A DNA stretch of 64,000 nucleotides from Lumbricus terrestris (GCA_949752735.1 OX457042.1:37344368-37408367); one strand, 5' to 3'. Positions 20,801 through 48,950 are shown, counted from the stretch's first letter. The notes: generated by a model from the sequence alone, not told the origin. Program-made: numbers and translations.

Positions 20801-22235
20801 GATGGTCGGCCAAAAGAGAAATCGAGGAAGACGTGGCCGATGAGGACAATGGCTGCGCATCAAAAACACAGGAAGCCAACGTAAGCGCCATTTAAATGCA
20901 ATCACCGTCATCTTCATCATCATTAACATCATTATCAGAATCAGTTCATAGCCTCAACCAATGTCTCAGTCTTTTGCACTGAATCTATTATTATCTCCAT
21001 TTTAGTCCATGAATCAAGTTGATGCACTTGAATCGAGGCTTCTATTTCTCTATGATATCCTTTTCCCACCAATAGCCTACGCATTTTACACATGCTTCGG
21101 CGACAATCAAGACATGAGGCCAGAAACGCAGTCATTTGCTGAGTCAGTAAAGGTTTAGTAAAGACACGCACATGCTATTAATATATGTTTTATAGTGACA
21201 TGGACTAAGAATATTGATTAGCCGTTTGCTGCAGGACCCAAAACGCCATGAAATGGTCAGACGGCAGAGAATAGCATATTAATCCCATTGAAGTTGCATG
21301 ATAGCATTTTTGCTCTCAACTGTCTATCTTCTTTTTTCTCCTCCTCCTCCTCCTCTTCTTTTTTTTATTCTTTCCAGATTTCTTCTCTTCTTGTTCTGTC
21401 TCTACTTTTACAGTTCCTTCCTTTTTCTCTACCTCAGCTTTCTTTCTTTCTTCTTACTTATTCTACTTCTCCATGTATTATGACCCTCTTAATTGTTTTC
21501 AATAACTGAACCTTCATCATGGGCGGAGTTTATCAGGGCTAGGGGGGACTAACCCCCCCCAAGAAAACCCGGAATCCTTTTTTACCGTGTAAATGGTATC
21601 TTATCCCGGGCTTAGCCCCCCCAAGAAGGCTTTAACCCCTTCGAGAACGGCAGAGGCGTAGCGACCGCCCTCCGTACCCTCCGACCGGAGGGGGCCCCGC
21701 ACGGAAGGGGGCCCCCTAAAAGTGGCGAAGAGTCAAAGTATAATTAACTAGGTAAGTGACATTTATTGACGCTATTGCACATGCCGTGCCAGTTTTACTG
21801 ATGAAACCGTGAAGTAAATACGGAATAGGGCCTGCATGTACACTGCAGGTCTATACAATACAAGCCCTGTATATTGCATGAAATAAATACCATTCCAGTT
21901 TCTGCATTGTAATTGACCCGCCGCCCCGACATAATGTTCGGAGGGGGCCATGCTGTTTGTTGCTACGGCCCTGGAGAACGGAAACCAAACTCCGCCCGTG
22001 ACCTTCATAATTACCATCGCGGAAATTCTTACAGTAGCTCTACTTCGCTTGCTACTTTCAGAGTGTTGCCCGACCAGGATACGATTGTCCTAATGACATG
22101 GAAATGATGGCCTTACAGAAAACTGAAAAACGATTTCACGAAGAACTCAAAGGAGACTTAAAGAAGGAAACAGAAGATGAATTTGTTGCAAAAGACGACC
22201 CAGGAGAAAAGTTCTGTATCTATAGCACATGCTAA
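9180..22235 (+). CDS. SLC5A8-like: SLC5A8-like sodium-coupled solute symporter, 5' end missing
   Basis: Fourteen exons join in frame (1566 nt, 521 codons plus stop): 9180-9231, 9934-10001, 10590-10670, 10786-10859, 11090-11230, 12225-12360, 13584-13672, 15708-15820, 16382-16452, 17959-18045, 19485-19730, 19956-20064, 20756-20880, 22062-22235. The conceptual protein follows the SLC5A5/A6/A8/A12 subfamily from mid-protein to the C-terminus: YAP.AAL, the GGMRAVIWTD segment, VFGLSQAAVQRY, LLPYFVV, then STVSSLLSGSAA (sodium-site helix). Known members are plasma-membrane sodium-coupled carriers of monocarboxylates, iodide or vitamins; the substrate here cannot be told. A large extracellular loop carries several N-glycosylation sequons. 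The first roughly 140 residues are absent, so the gene is either partial here, with first exons left of the window, or a 5'-deleted copy. Exons 8 and 13 have weaker acceptors. A polyadenylation signal AATAAA lies at 22645. Confidence 0.85.
9300..9560. repeat. Degenerate (ACC/ATC)n triplet tract
   Basis: Intronic imperfect triplet repeat of CACCAC, CATCAT and CAACCA type lying between exons a and b. The long antisense reading frame over it is an artefact of triplet composition. Confidence 0.8.
9574..9846. mobile_element. hAT-like MITE (CAAGGCCGTAGCTAGG family)
   Basis: Inverted ends CAAGGCCGTAG / CTACGGCCTTG with an 8-bp duplication differing at one base: CCAAAGGA (9566-9573) and CCAAAGAA (9847-9854). 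Non-coding, 273 bp, in the intron between exons a and b. Confidence 0.75.
9934..10001 (+). CDS. SLC5A8-like: SLC5A8-like exon b
   Basis: Acceptor ccgttttcag, donor gtaagt. Encodes SGLPLSVSIPAMAVVAVTYT plus AL. Phase 1 in, phase 0 out; corresponds to the loop and helix before the GG(L/M)(K/R)AV(V/I)WTD motif. Confidence 0.8.
10317..10452. repeat. AATCAATCATTC-type minisatellite
   Basis: Irregular tandem units built from AATC and ATTC tetramers in the intron before exon c. No other feature seen. Confidence 0.75.
10590..10670 (+). CDS. SLC5A8-like: SLC5A8-like exon c
   Basis: Acceptor gttatttcag, donor gtattt. Encodes 27 residues beginning GGMRAVIWTDVFQF, the most diagnostic SLC5 signature of this gene. 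Confidence 0.9.
10786..10859 (+). CDS. SLC5A8-like: SLC5A8-like exon d
   Basis: Donor gtaatc; acceptor tttttgaag. Encodes GLVVVGGITNVFRLAEEEGR and LVWA, matching the family's GGI....L..A...GRL loop. Phase 2 out. The intron before it is only 115 bp. Confidence 0.75.
10891..10970. repeat. (GTC/ATC/AAC)n triplet tract
   Basis: Compound triplet repeat in the intron between exons d and e; antisense ORFs across it (poly-D, poly-V) are artefacts. Confidence 0.85.
11090..11230 (+). CDS. SLC5A8-like: SLC5A8-like exon e
   Basis: Acceptor cttatgcag, donor gttagt. Contains DPRVRHTVFSLVIGTTF and VFGLSQAAVQRY, matching the RHTFW..I.G and YGVNQSQVQRY segments of SLC5A8. A (CT)n tract follows the donor within 25 bp. 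Confidence 0.9.
11252..11297. repeat. (CT)n microsatellite
   Basis: About 22 CT dinucleotides, starting 22 bp after the donor of SLC5A8-like exon e. Confidence 0.95.
11550..11760 (+). mobile_element. Dispersed SINE-like repeat, copy 1
   Basis: Shares long similarity with 12488-12664 plus 13102-13125, with 57088-57165 (inverted), and with parts of 61600-61675 and 29513-29555. Hallmarks are AGCGCC..TTCAAGCTCTCTACTCAG, CGCTCCCGACTACAG and GCGGACACTGCATCGGAG. The 3' part contains GGACTTGCCCAAGGTC. It is a multi-copy short interspersed element; which polymerase III head it uses could not be decided. Confidence 0.6.
11975..12035. repeat. (TA)n microsatellite
   Basis: About 30 TA dinucleotides in the intron before exon f. 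Confidence 0.95.
12225..12360 (+). CDS. SLC5A8-like: SLC5A8-like exon f
   Basis: Acceptor gttttttacag, donor gtaatt. Encodes a hydrophobic helix (VLITIPAVIVLLTVTGLIGL) and the loop YYSSVKCDPLANKDI, matching the family's CDPW.A.K loop. Confidence 0.85.
12488..13125 (+). mobile_element. Dispersed SINE-like repeat, copy 2, split by a MITE
   Basis: A second copy of the 11550 repeat. It reads continuously up to CACCGAAC at 12664, is interrupted by the MITE at 12665-13093, and resumes after the duplicated CACCGAAC with CCACCACTACACCACCGCG, the same end as copy 1. The insertion history is therefore explicit. Confidence 0.7.
12665..13093. mobile_element. hAT-like MITE (CAGTGGCGTAGCCAG family)
   Basis: Ends CAGTGGCGTAGCCAG / GTTACGCCACTG with an exact 8-bp duplication CACCGAAC (12657-12664 and 13094-13101). 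429 bp with a G-run-rich right half and no ORF. Nested in a SINE-like repeat. Confidence 0.85.
13204..13366. mobile_element. hAT-like MITE, 163 bp
   Basis: Ends CAGTGGCGTAGCCAGG / CCTACGCCACTG with an exact 8-bp duplication GCCTACAT (13196-13203, 13367-13374). Same family as 12665-13093 but much shorter. Confidence 0.85.
13584..13672 (+). CDS. SLC5A8-like: SLC5A8-like exon g
   Basis: Acceptor ctttgtatag, donor gtacgg. Encodes LLPYFVVTIFDDSPGFLGLF and LSTLYGATL, aligned with LMPYLV....D.PG..GLF...YSGTLS. Phase 2 out. Confidence 0.9.
13876..13998. repeat. Inverted repeats, MITE-like
   Basis: CTAACGCAAGCCAA near 13876 pairs with TTGGCTTGCGTTAG near 13949-13962. Immediately after, AACGGCATCACAGTGA pairs with TCACTGTAATGCCGTT, again followed by CTAACGC. 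No target duplication identified. Confidence 0.6.
14078..14224. mobile_element. hAT-like MITE, 147 bp
   Basis: Ends CATAGGCGCAAC / TTGCACCTATG with an exact 8-bp duplication GCCCTTAT (14070-14077, 14225-14232). The interior repeats CCCAACTTTTAGGACGTGAT. Confidence 0.8.
14396..14696. mobile_element. hAT-like MITE (CAGTGGCGGCGCCAGG family)
   Basis: Ends CAGTGGCGGCGCCAGG / GTGCCGCCACCG with an exact 8-bp duplication GGCGTTAG (14388-14395, 14697-14704). The sequence resembles 55226-55569, including TTTCTGACGACCTTTTTT blocks. Confidence 0.85.
14955..15382 (+). mobile_element. tRNA-derived SINE with (ATC)n tail
   Basis: A-box-like TAGAGCGGCA near 14963 and B-box GGTTCAAGCCC at 15000-15010 mark a tRNA-like head. 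A body with GGCAACGGGAAACCACCTCA follows, and then a long (ATC/GTC)n tail (15218-15382). Frames of poly-I, poly-S and poly-D over the tail are artefacts. Confidence 0.65.
15573..15610. repeat. Perfect 17-bp stem, 4-base loop hairpin
   Basis: CGTGTAGGTGTGCAGCG (15573-15589), loop ATTC, then its exact reverse complement (15594-15610). It lies in the intron about 100 bp before the acceptor of SLC5A8-like exon h. Confidence 0.9.
15708..15820 (+). CDS. SLC5A8-like: SLC5A8-like exon h (sodium-site helix)
   Basis: Encodes STVSSLLSGSAANCWEDLL then KWKLNHLPE, matching STVSS.(I/L)N.LA....EDL of SLC5A8; the serine pair contributes to the conserved Na2 site. Donor gtaact is good; acceptor gtcatcaag lacks a strong pyrimidine tract, but the phase fits both neighbours. 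Confidence 0.8.
16089..16174. repeat. (TTA)n microsatellite
   Basis: Near-pure TTA array with one TCA interruption, in the intron between exons h and i. Confidence 0.95.
16382..16452 (+). CDS. SLC5A8-like: SLC5A8-like exon i
   Basis: Acceptor ccatttccag, donor gtaagc. Encodes LLGAISTGVAFFSASVPGPI, equivalent to the helix after the EDL segment. Phase 1 in, 0 out. Confidence 0.75.
17485..17894. repeat. (CTA)n microsatellite, ~410 bp
   Basis: A long CTA array with scattered CTT, CCA and ATT interruptions. A block containing CCATTATTATTG or AATATTG is duplicated around 17588 and 17710, suggesting segmental doubling of the array. Intronic, just before exon j. Poly-L and poly-V frames are artefacts. 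Confidence 0.95.
17959..18045 (+). CDS. SLC5A8-like: SLC5A8-like exon j
   Basis: Acceptor catcgtcag, donor gttagt. Encodes 29 residues including KGPLFAVFVLGALSK, matching GGPLMGLFALGI. Its acceptor lies 65 bp after a (CTA)n array of about 410 bp. Confidence 0.85.
18830..19191. mobile_element. hAT-like MITE (CATAGGTGTACGAGGCGG family)
   Basis: Ends CATAGGTGTACGAGGCGG / CCGTACGCCTATG with an exact 8-bp duplication GCCATGAT (18822-18829, 19192-19199). Contains an internal direct repeat GTCGTCAGATTTTTCGGACG. ORFs across it are spurious. Confidence 0.85.
19485..19730 (+). CDS. SLC5A8-like: SLC5A8-like exon k, glycosylated loop
   Basis: Acceptor tttttctgttaaag, donor gtaagc. Encodes a helix GTLLGGIVGAIFSSWLIIGS, then a hydrophilic loop with N-glycosylation sequons NCS, NGS, NYT and NET within about 40 residues. 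Family members carry a glycosylated extracellular loop at this place. Confidence 0.85.
19956..20064 (+). CDS. SLC5A8-like: SLC5A8-like exon l
   Basis: Acceptor ctttcatcag, donor gtaagt. Encodes LENFYALSYMWFLPLGAVV then TGVIGIIASLIM, matching the family's YSLSY.YF...G...T...G...SL final core helix. Phase 1 out. Confidence 0.9.
20756..20880 (+). CDS. SLC5A8-like: SLC5A8-like exon m, cytoplasmic tail
   Basis: Good donor (CCAAC|gtaagc). The acceptor is chosen by phase (20756, or 20759 with one residue fewer). The frame reads into an acidic, cysteine-containing tail (KREIEEDVADEDNGC) consistent with a cytoplasmic C-terminus. The start is the least certain of this gene's boundaries. Confidence 0.55.
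21518..22000. mobile_element. MITE (CATGGGCGGAGTTT family) carrying a nested MITE
   Basis: Ends CATGGGCGGAGTTT / AAACTCCGCCCGTG with an exact 8-bp duplication ACCTTCAT (21510-21517, 22001-22008). A second MITE (21651-21973) is inserted near its right end. It sits 60 bp before the last exon of the SLC5A8-like gene. Confidence 0.85.
21651..21973. mobile_element. hAT-like MITE (CAGAGGCGTAGCGACC family), nested
   Basis: Ends CAGAGGCGTAGCGACC / GTTGCTACGGCCCTG with an exact 8-bp duplication GAGAACGG (21643-21650, 21974-21981). A diverged relative lies at 56171-56729. Confidence 0.85.
22062..22235 (+). CDS. SLC5A8-like: SLC5A8-like exon n, C-terminus
   Basis: Acceptor gctactttcag. Encodes 57 residues, charged (MEMMALQKTEKRFHEELK), ending FCIYSTC then TAA at 22233. 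The tail is hydrophilic and variable in the family. The last residues vaguely recall a PDZ-binding end, but cysteine is not a usual final residue for one. Confidence 0.75.
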   Translation, partial: SVARPGYDCPNDMEMMALQKTEKRFHEELKGDLKKETEDEFVAKDDPGEKFCIYSTC

Positions 22236-24300
22236 AAATTACCTACAAACGCACAAACGCGCAAAAAGAAATAATGGCTAGTTGCAGCACACAGGATAAT
22301 GTGGTAACTGGTCGGAACTTTCATAATTATAAAGTAGGATATTTTAAACTTTAAAGCATTTCAAACCATACCTTTAGTAATATATATTTGTTTTATTGAT
22401 ATTCTCGCTGACACACCGCAACCAGTTACAAATAAGAAATGATTAAGAAAAATTATAACAATTCAAACAACTGGGCGGAAGTCAGAAAGAGGGGGCAATG
22501 GTAATTTATTCATTTGTCTAGATTGCGTTATATGAAACGCTTGCAAACCTCGAGTATTTGAAACCATACAATTAGTAAGCTTAATGGCGATGTTGAACGA
22601 ACTGCTCAAAGTTTACAATGTAAGCTTATTCAATGTGTGCTGTCAATAAATGTCAGTGTTAGACAAGGTATTATTATATTTAGCAAGCATAGGCCTATAA
22701 TTATGTGCCGTATTATGTAGCCTACCACATGTAGGGCCTATTCATGAGAAAGAAGTTAGTCGCAAATGAAATCTTATTTGTAGCCTACTTGACAGGCTGA
22801 CAGCATATTCAAAATAAATGATTCAAATAAAACTAGGTAGGCTACATTCGATTTCTATCGGCTTACTTCGAATGTCAAAGACATTTCAACTTTTGAGACT
22901 ATTTGACCTGTTCCAATATGCTTGGGATCATGAGATAATCCTATGGACCTATGCTTAGCCTATGTTCCTCTTGTGTCTTCCGCATATCTTGAAGTTGAAA
23001 TCCACAGGCTATAGACACCGAAATTGTCAGCACTTGTAATGTCAGCATGAGTGACGTCATACCAGCTAGGTCAGTGACGTCATACTAGGTCACGTTGAAT
23101 ATCTCTTTCGTGCAGTGTCAACATGAGATTTTTTAATCTAATTCCTCGTAGTTAAAAGGCCCTGATATTCTGAACAGTGACATATCATATTTAACAGATC
23201 TACATGTAGGCCCTACAGTTGCAGAGATTACAAGAGCTAACTTTAAGCTTCACAGCGAGTGACTATTGTAACGTGACACATGTGCATAGCCTGAAAAGTA
23301 GAACCTAATTACCATATATATATATATATGATGTAAAAAATAGCTTGAGAGAATTCCATCCACTCAAAACATTAACTTGACACCAAAACTTGACACCTTG
23401 ACACTAAGAAGGATTTGCTAAGAGAAACAGATGATCAAACTGTTGATCTGCTGTGGTGTTATAATAGTTGTATCATCGTTAGATCATCATGACACACGTC
23501 GTCACGTAAGATTAACCTTTTGAATCAGACACTGCTTTGTATGCAAATAAGCGCAATTCAGGACAGTCTCTATAGGAGGGCCGACTCGTTCAAACGTTAT
23601 GCGTGAAAAACCGCTCCTGGAGTAAAATTTCTTCCATTTGGCGCATGAAGGTTAACTGATCATGTAGGCCTACATGCATAGGCCTAAACAATAACATGTT
23701 CTGCAAACAGTTGATCAAATTCATCACTGGCACAATAAATTGGTCTAAAAAGGATGTAGAATAAGCCCTACAGGCAAAAATCATTCATATCTGCTATCTG
23801 TTTTGACGGTAGGGCCTATACTAGCAACAATTTTAACAATTAGAAATGTGTAGCCTAAAGATGTTCTCTTAACGATTGCTACTTTGCTATAGTTATATAT
23901 CTCTTTTTTTCATTCGTGACACATTGAGACTAGAATGACTATATATAATGAGTCATTACTGATTATAGTGACCCCTGCTCATCAAAATCAAGGGTTGGAG
24001 GCTCACTTGGAGCGCTCAAGCGATAGCACAGAATGTTTGAAGTGATATAAGTTTATACACAAATTAGTCACCTAATTATTCTGTTTGGCCGTGCAGTGGA
24101 TTCTTCAGATTTTCCAATGATTCGTATGGCGTGAAATTCATGACTCAACGAATCGAAAAGCAGAAAGTTATTTGAGATGAATTTACAAGACATTGCAGAT
24201 CTGCGTCTGTTGTAGCCTATTAGTAGCCTTAGACCAGGGAAGTTGAACAATAGGAAAAAGAAGGGATGAAGGAGGATGAAGAGATAAAGATAAAGAAGAA
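22236..24300. other. 3' flank of SLC5A8-like gene and intergenic DNA
   Basis: Possible polyadenylation signals AATAAA at 22645 and near 22813. Two TGACGTCA palindromes sit 22 bp apart near 23051 and 23073 in a short direct repeat. Three TAGGCCTA palindromes (22690, and two at 23665-23685). No gene is recognisable. Confidence 0.4.
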
Positions 24301-24310
24301 AGAGCGGGGA

Positions 24311-24420
24311 GAAGTAGAAGTAGAAGTAGTAGTAGAAGTAGAAGTAGTAGTAGCAGTAGTAGCAGTAGTAGTAGTAGTAGCAGTAGTAGCAGTAGTAGCA
24401 GTAGTAGCAGTAGTAGCAGC

Positions 24421-24485
<65 letters not shown>

Positions 24486-24573
24486 CAGTAGCAGTAGCAG
24501 TAGCAGTAGCAGTAGCAGCAGCAGCAGCAGCAGCAGTAACAGCAGCAGCAGCAGCAGCTGTTGTAGTAGCAGG

Positions 24574-24605
<32 letters not shown>

Positions 24606-24645
24606 CAGCAGCAGCAGCAGCAGCAGCAGCTGTTGTAGTAGCAGG

Positions 24646-24707
<62 letters not shown>

Positions 24708-24855
24708 CAGCAGCAGCAGCAGTAGCAGCAGCAGCAGCAGCTGTTGTAGTAGCAGGAGCAGCAGCAGCAGTAGTAGTAGTAGTAGCAGCAGCAGCAGCAG
24801 CAGCAGCTGTTGTAGTAGCAGGAGCAGCAGCAGCAGCAGCTGTTGTAGTAGCAGG

Positions 24856-24887
<32 letters not shown>

Positions 24888-24913
24888 TAGCAGCAGCAGC
24901 AGTAGTAGTAGTA
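24311..24913. repeat. Compound (AGT/AGC)n array with higher-order units
   Basis: Starts as GAAGTA, then AGT, then AGC triplets. From about 24540 a larger unit recurs about five times: an (AGC)n run, CTGTTGTAGTAGCAGGAGC, an (AGC)n run, then an (AGT)n run. Long poly-Y/C, poly-T/A and poly-V/A frames in both directions are triplet artefacts. Confidence 0.95.
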
Positions 24914-25560
24914 GCTTTGAAAAACAATTCGAAGCGATGGAATAGCCAAAAATAATATTGGAACTTTAGAACTTTAGAATAAATAACTAGCGAAGTAGCA
25001 ATCGTCTAGACATAAATATCTAAGTTAAGAGAACATCCTCATGCATTTCTAAATACTGAGAACCTATGAGTAAAATATATCTAGGTAGACCTTATACAGA
25101 CTGGATCCCTCCTGTAGCCTACACGCAATATAGCCTAACACAATTAAACTGCATCGGAAGACTATAATTATGTCAAGCTTCCTTTCTGCCTCGCTCTCTC
25201 TTCGTTTTCCTGATTTCTTTTACCTGTTATTCTTTCATTCTTTTAAATCTCTATTAAATTTTAGCGTTCTGTTCATTGCATAGAGCAGAACGACAATGCT
25301 TAAGTGGCAGGAATACAGACATACAGAGTACAGACAGAACGGAAAGTCAAACATACAGACAGTCAATATTACCGATTAACGTTAAGTCGCGTGCATCGAT
25401 TTCGTTATGATAATAATACCCTACGTAGTCGGTCAATTTAGCGTCGTCCATTGAATGCAAATCAGAGTCAATTGAAACTCGTTTAGCGCCACTATAGGCC
25501 TGTATATCGTTGCATTGAATCATCGGCCATTTAGGTGCTTCATTTTGCACGGTCAGTAAG

Positions 25561-25826
25561 CTGATACTGCTGCCGCAATTGCTGCTGCTACTGCTGCTAC
25601 TGTTACTGCTGCTACTACTACTGCTGCTACTGTTACTGCTGCTACTGCTGCTACTGCTGCTGCTACTACTGCTGCTGCTACTGCTGCTGATACTACTGCT
25701 GCTGCTACTGCTGCTGCTGCTACTGCTGCTGCTGCTACTGCTGCTGCTACTACTGCTGCTGCTACTGCTGCTGCTTCTGCTGCTTCTGCTGCTTCTGCTG
25801 CTTCTGCTGCTTCTGCTGCTTCTGCC
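25561..25826. repeat. (CTG/CTA/CTT)n array upstream of the SGLT start
   Basis: Triplet array ending about 200 bp before the SGLT-like start codon, so it lies in the promoter or 5' untranslated region. Overlapping poly-L and poly-S frames are not credible proteins. Confidence 0.95.
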
Positions 25827-25964
25827 TCCTGGTCGGTGTAGGTGTCTAGTTACCCATCGGTCGTCGCTGGCAGTTTCCACCGTAGTGTCGGAAGAGGAGG
25901 AGTTAAGGTCGTCCACGTTCTCTGTTTTCCGCCGACAAACCAGGAGACCAGCTGCAACTCTTTT

Positions 25965-26020
25965 TCGTCGTCGTTGTCATCGCCGTCGTCGTCGTCATCG
26001 CTGTCGTCGTCGTCATCATC
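25965..26020 (+). repeat. (GTC/ATC)n tract abutting the SGLT start codon
   Basis: A triplet tract of GTC and ATC runs directly into the ATG at 26024. In the coding frame it is open back to a TAA near 25902 but contains no ATG, so 26024 is the first in-frame methionine. Confidence 0.85.
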
Positions 26021-26023
26021 ATA

Positions 26024-45933
<19,910 letters not shown>

Positions 45934-45971
<38 letters not shown>

Positions 45972-45972
45972 C
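45934..45972 (+). repeat. (CAG)n directly after the SGLT stop codon
   Basis: TAG is followed by CAA, then about eleven CAG triplets, CAC and CAG. It lies at the very start of the 3' untranslated region. The frame stays open to a second TAG at 46018. Confidence 0.95.
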
Positions 45973-46130
45973 CAGCATTTCCAGCTACACTTCATGCAAA
46001 AGCTGTCAGGTGTAGTTTAGTGCTGCTGTGCGCCGCTCTGCACTTCAATGCACTTTCTATAGTGAAGTGCTACGTGCTGCGCATTGTCATCGTGCTGTAG
46101 GATTAATTTCGACGTGCAGCGGTGTAATTA

Positions 46131-46280
46131 AGTACATTGACATACATTGACATGCATTGACATGCATTGAAGTGCATCGAAGTGCATTGAAGTGCATTGA
46201 AGTGCATTGAAGTGCATCGAAGTGCATCGAAGTGCATTGAAGTGCATTGAAGTGCATTGAAGTGCATTGAAGTGCATTGG
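46131..46280 (+). repeat. 10-bp minisatellite AGTGCATTGA
   Basis: Fifteen uninterrupted 10-bp units, the first ones CAT(A/G)CATTGA, the rest AGTGCATTGA or AGTGCATCGA. It is probably inside the SGLT 3' untranslated region, ending 17 bp before the polyadenylation signal. Confidence 0.95.
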
Positions 46281-46296
46281 AGTACACTAGAGATAC

Positions 46297-46302
46297 AATA
46301 AA
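46297..46302 (+). promoter_or_regulatory. Probable polyadenylation signal of the SGLT-like gene
   Basis: AATAAA 364 bp after the stop codon, the first good hexamer on this strand after 45933. Confidence 0.5.
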
Positions 46303-46369
46303 AATACATTGAAATGGAATTTACCCGTGGTAACACATTCTTCTTTCTCACCCAACCTACATGTACTTT

Positions 46370-46482
46370 CTTTCCTTCCTCCTTTCCTGCCTCCCTCCCT
46401 CCTTCCCTCCTTTCCTCCATCCCTCCCTCCCTCCTTTCCTCCCTCCCTTCCTCGCTCCCTCTCTCCCTCTCTCCGTCCTTCA
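46370..46482. repeat. Pyrimidine (CCTT/CCCT)n tract
   Basis: Polypyrimidine simple repeat just downstream of the SGLT gene. Confidence 0.9.
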
Positions 46483-46499
46483 ATAGGCAGACCTCATAT

Positions 46500-48950
46500 A
46501 AATGACTACATATTAAACTTACAAGATAGATTTATAGTCGTTTTTCAAGTAAATCAAAATCAAATTGAAATACATTTGGTCGTTCACTAATTTTTAAACA
46601 AGAAACAAAATTTACACAAGCAGTGACAAAAGGAAAGCACAAACGCGTTTTACCTAGGCCTACATTAAGGTCGTCTGATTATGCAAATTATATCGCATCA
46701 GTGGATTGGCATTTAACAGCCAAAACCATGTTTTATTAATCTAGTAATTATACACTTTGTGTCATAAGCTAGAGAGTCAATTTGTAAGTACACACTCACG
46801 GCCCTGGTCCAGCCTATTGAACTTATTAGAAACTTCGCTGTAGTGAGTAGCCTAGTCAACACCTTTCTGGAATAATATCGCCTTGCACTCCACGACATGA
46901 AAAACAGCGTACTTAAATTGAACTTCCAATCCTGAGCAGTTCTATTGAACATGGTTCTATATAAATTTGAGGTTACAGTTAGAAATTTTCAGCTTAAAGT
47001 TATAATTGAAAATGGAATCACTTTGCGTTTGTGCAAATGGATTGTCTGACTTTATTCTACAGTGTTTGACTCAGTGCAATGACCTATATATTACAGCAGC
47101 TTTAAATTTACTTTACATTAACATGTATAAAATAAGAGTATGGTATTCATGAGCTGTGTGTAGGCCTATATATGGCAACGTAATCGCTGCACACGCATAT
47201 AATTTAATTTAAAAAACGAAGTTGATTCGATTAGAATAAGATATCAAGAATAATACTTAACGCTATGCAACAGCTTTCTCTGTGCATTGAACGCTGAATA
47301 CGGTTCAATTAAAGCCGATGGGAAAGTCTGTGGTAACAGGTTTCAGTCGCAAGATCATTAATTCAGTTGTTTATTCAGTACATGGACGAAGTAAAGCAAG
47401 CTGTCTGCTTCTCGTAATAATTATCATCTGTCATTAATGGCCGCTCTATTTATCGATGTCAACACTGCCGCCACCGCCGCGAACTTGATCTGCTACCGTA
47501 CTAAACATCGATCGATGATATCCAGGGTTCCTGTTAACCACGATTTACCTGGAAGGCGAGGTTAAGCGAACATCAATCGACATGTCTAGTTACCTGGCTC
47601 GCTTGGCTACATTGGTAAGGTCGATGACCGCGCGTCTGCACACTACTTATACTCTGTGAAAGAGAGCGTGCGGGCCGTGGTTCGATTCCCAAAGGTGGCT
47701 ATTTCAGAGATTCAAAATCTCGGGCTATAGCACGGTCCGTCCACGGGGACCTAAATGGCGTGGCGACACTATTCATCTTCGATATGGCAGTGTCGTTAAA
47801 CATGTAACAGCAACGACATGTCTAGTTTGATAACTACATGTATATATTATGAGTTCTGAGATCACTCCCAAAATAAAGACTTTTTTTGGTACATTGTAGC
47901 CTACCAGCATGCACGGTAGCCTAGGTAGGCATACCACTGCGCTTCAAATAATCACCAGCAGGCTGTGTAGGCCTATAGGTTGCAAGCGTAATGTGGGTCA
48001 ACGAATGTGGCTGCCGTAGCAGACTTTCTCATCGGCGTTCATTAAAATAAGAAATCAATGTGTAGGCCGATCCTATGAAAGGGGCGGACATCATTTCGCT
48101 CTTTAGATTTTCACTTCTTTGTTAGACGCTACTTAATAGACAACTTCTGCCATCGCAACAACACAAGTTCGCCATTAACAATTTGCTTAAAATTCTTTGG
48201 CAACGAAGTAGGCCTACTAAGTTTAAAACCATAATCATGACCATAACCACACTTTATATATAATCATAACCATAACCACACTTTGTATAATATACAAATA
48301 CATATTGTGTAGGGTAAACCACACTCTGTATATATAGTATTATTTACGCATAATAGACCTACATAACTGTTACAATGAGGATGTCATTGCCTCATAATTC
48401 GCTCTTCGTATAAGTGTTTGCATATACATGTTGGCCTACACGGGTGCGACATGAGGTTTTGACAGCTGGTTTGCTTGATCGCCTTCACATCATAATCTAA
48501 CAAATCTTTAGATCGTGTATAATATTATATATGCACAAACATATACATACATATATACATATATACATACGATATATTGCCTGCTTTCTCCAACCCAGTC
48601 CCCCTCCAATCAATAAGGCCGAGTGTCACCAGCAAATTCAAGTGTTATATAGGTCTACGCCAGCAGTAAAAAGGAAATTTACGTCTAAGGTATTTGATTG
48701 TTTAAGCAAATGACAGCAGTTTTTTTATCGCATGTATTGACTCACAAGATCGATTTCTAAAACACATAACGTTAAGTTTACGGCTTTTATATTGTCGACA
48801 GCATAGGTGCGTATTCACGCTATAACACGATGATCGGTAACAGAGGGCAGTGCACTTTCTACCCGATTCAAACGTAGACCCTCGGGGCGTCTGAACGGCG
48901 TCGGCTGATCTGTACAGAAGGGTAGGCCTATACGATAAAACCAGGGACCT
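46500..48950. other. Intergenic DNA between the SGLT gene and the minus-strand gene
   Basis: AT-rich, ORF-poor. It holds the tRNA-derived SINE at 47590-47810 and several TAGGCCTA palindromes (46655, 47160, 47968, 48209, 48923). No coding sequence was recognised on either strand. Confidence 0.5.
47590..47810 (+). mobile_element. tRNA-derived SINE
   Basis: A-box-like TGGCTACATTGGTAA (47604-47618) followed by CGCGCGTCTG, and B-box GTGGTTCGATTCCC (47677-47690), resemble a tRNA head. The cloverleaf is not complete, and a repeat body with ATTCAAAATCTCGGGC follows. Confidence 0.6.

Noticed and set aside
24068..24955. Long ORFs (230-290 codons) of poly-Y/C, poly-T/A and poly-V/A on both strands
   Set aside because: They are translations of an AGT/AGC triplet array, open in several frames on both strands; no non-repetitive domain.
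46087..46483. Minus-strand ORFs with a repeating CTSMHFNALQ peptide
   Set aside because: Translation of the 10-bp minisatellite; no start context or homology.
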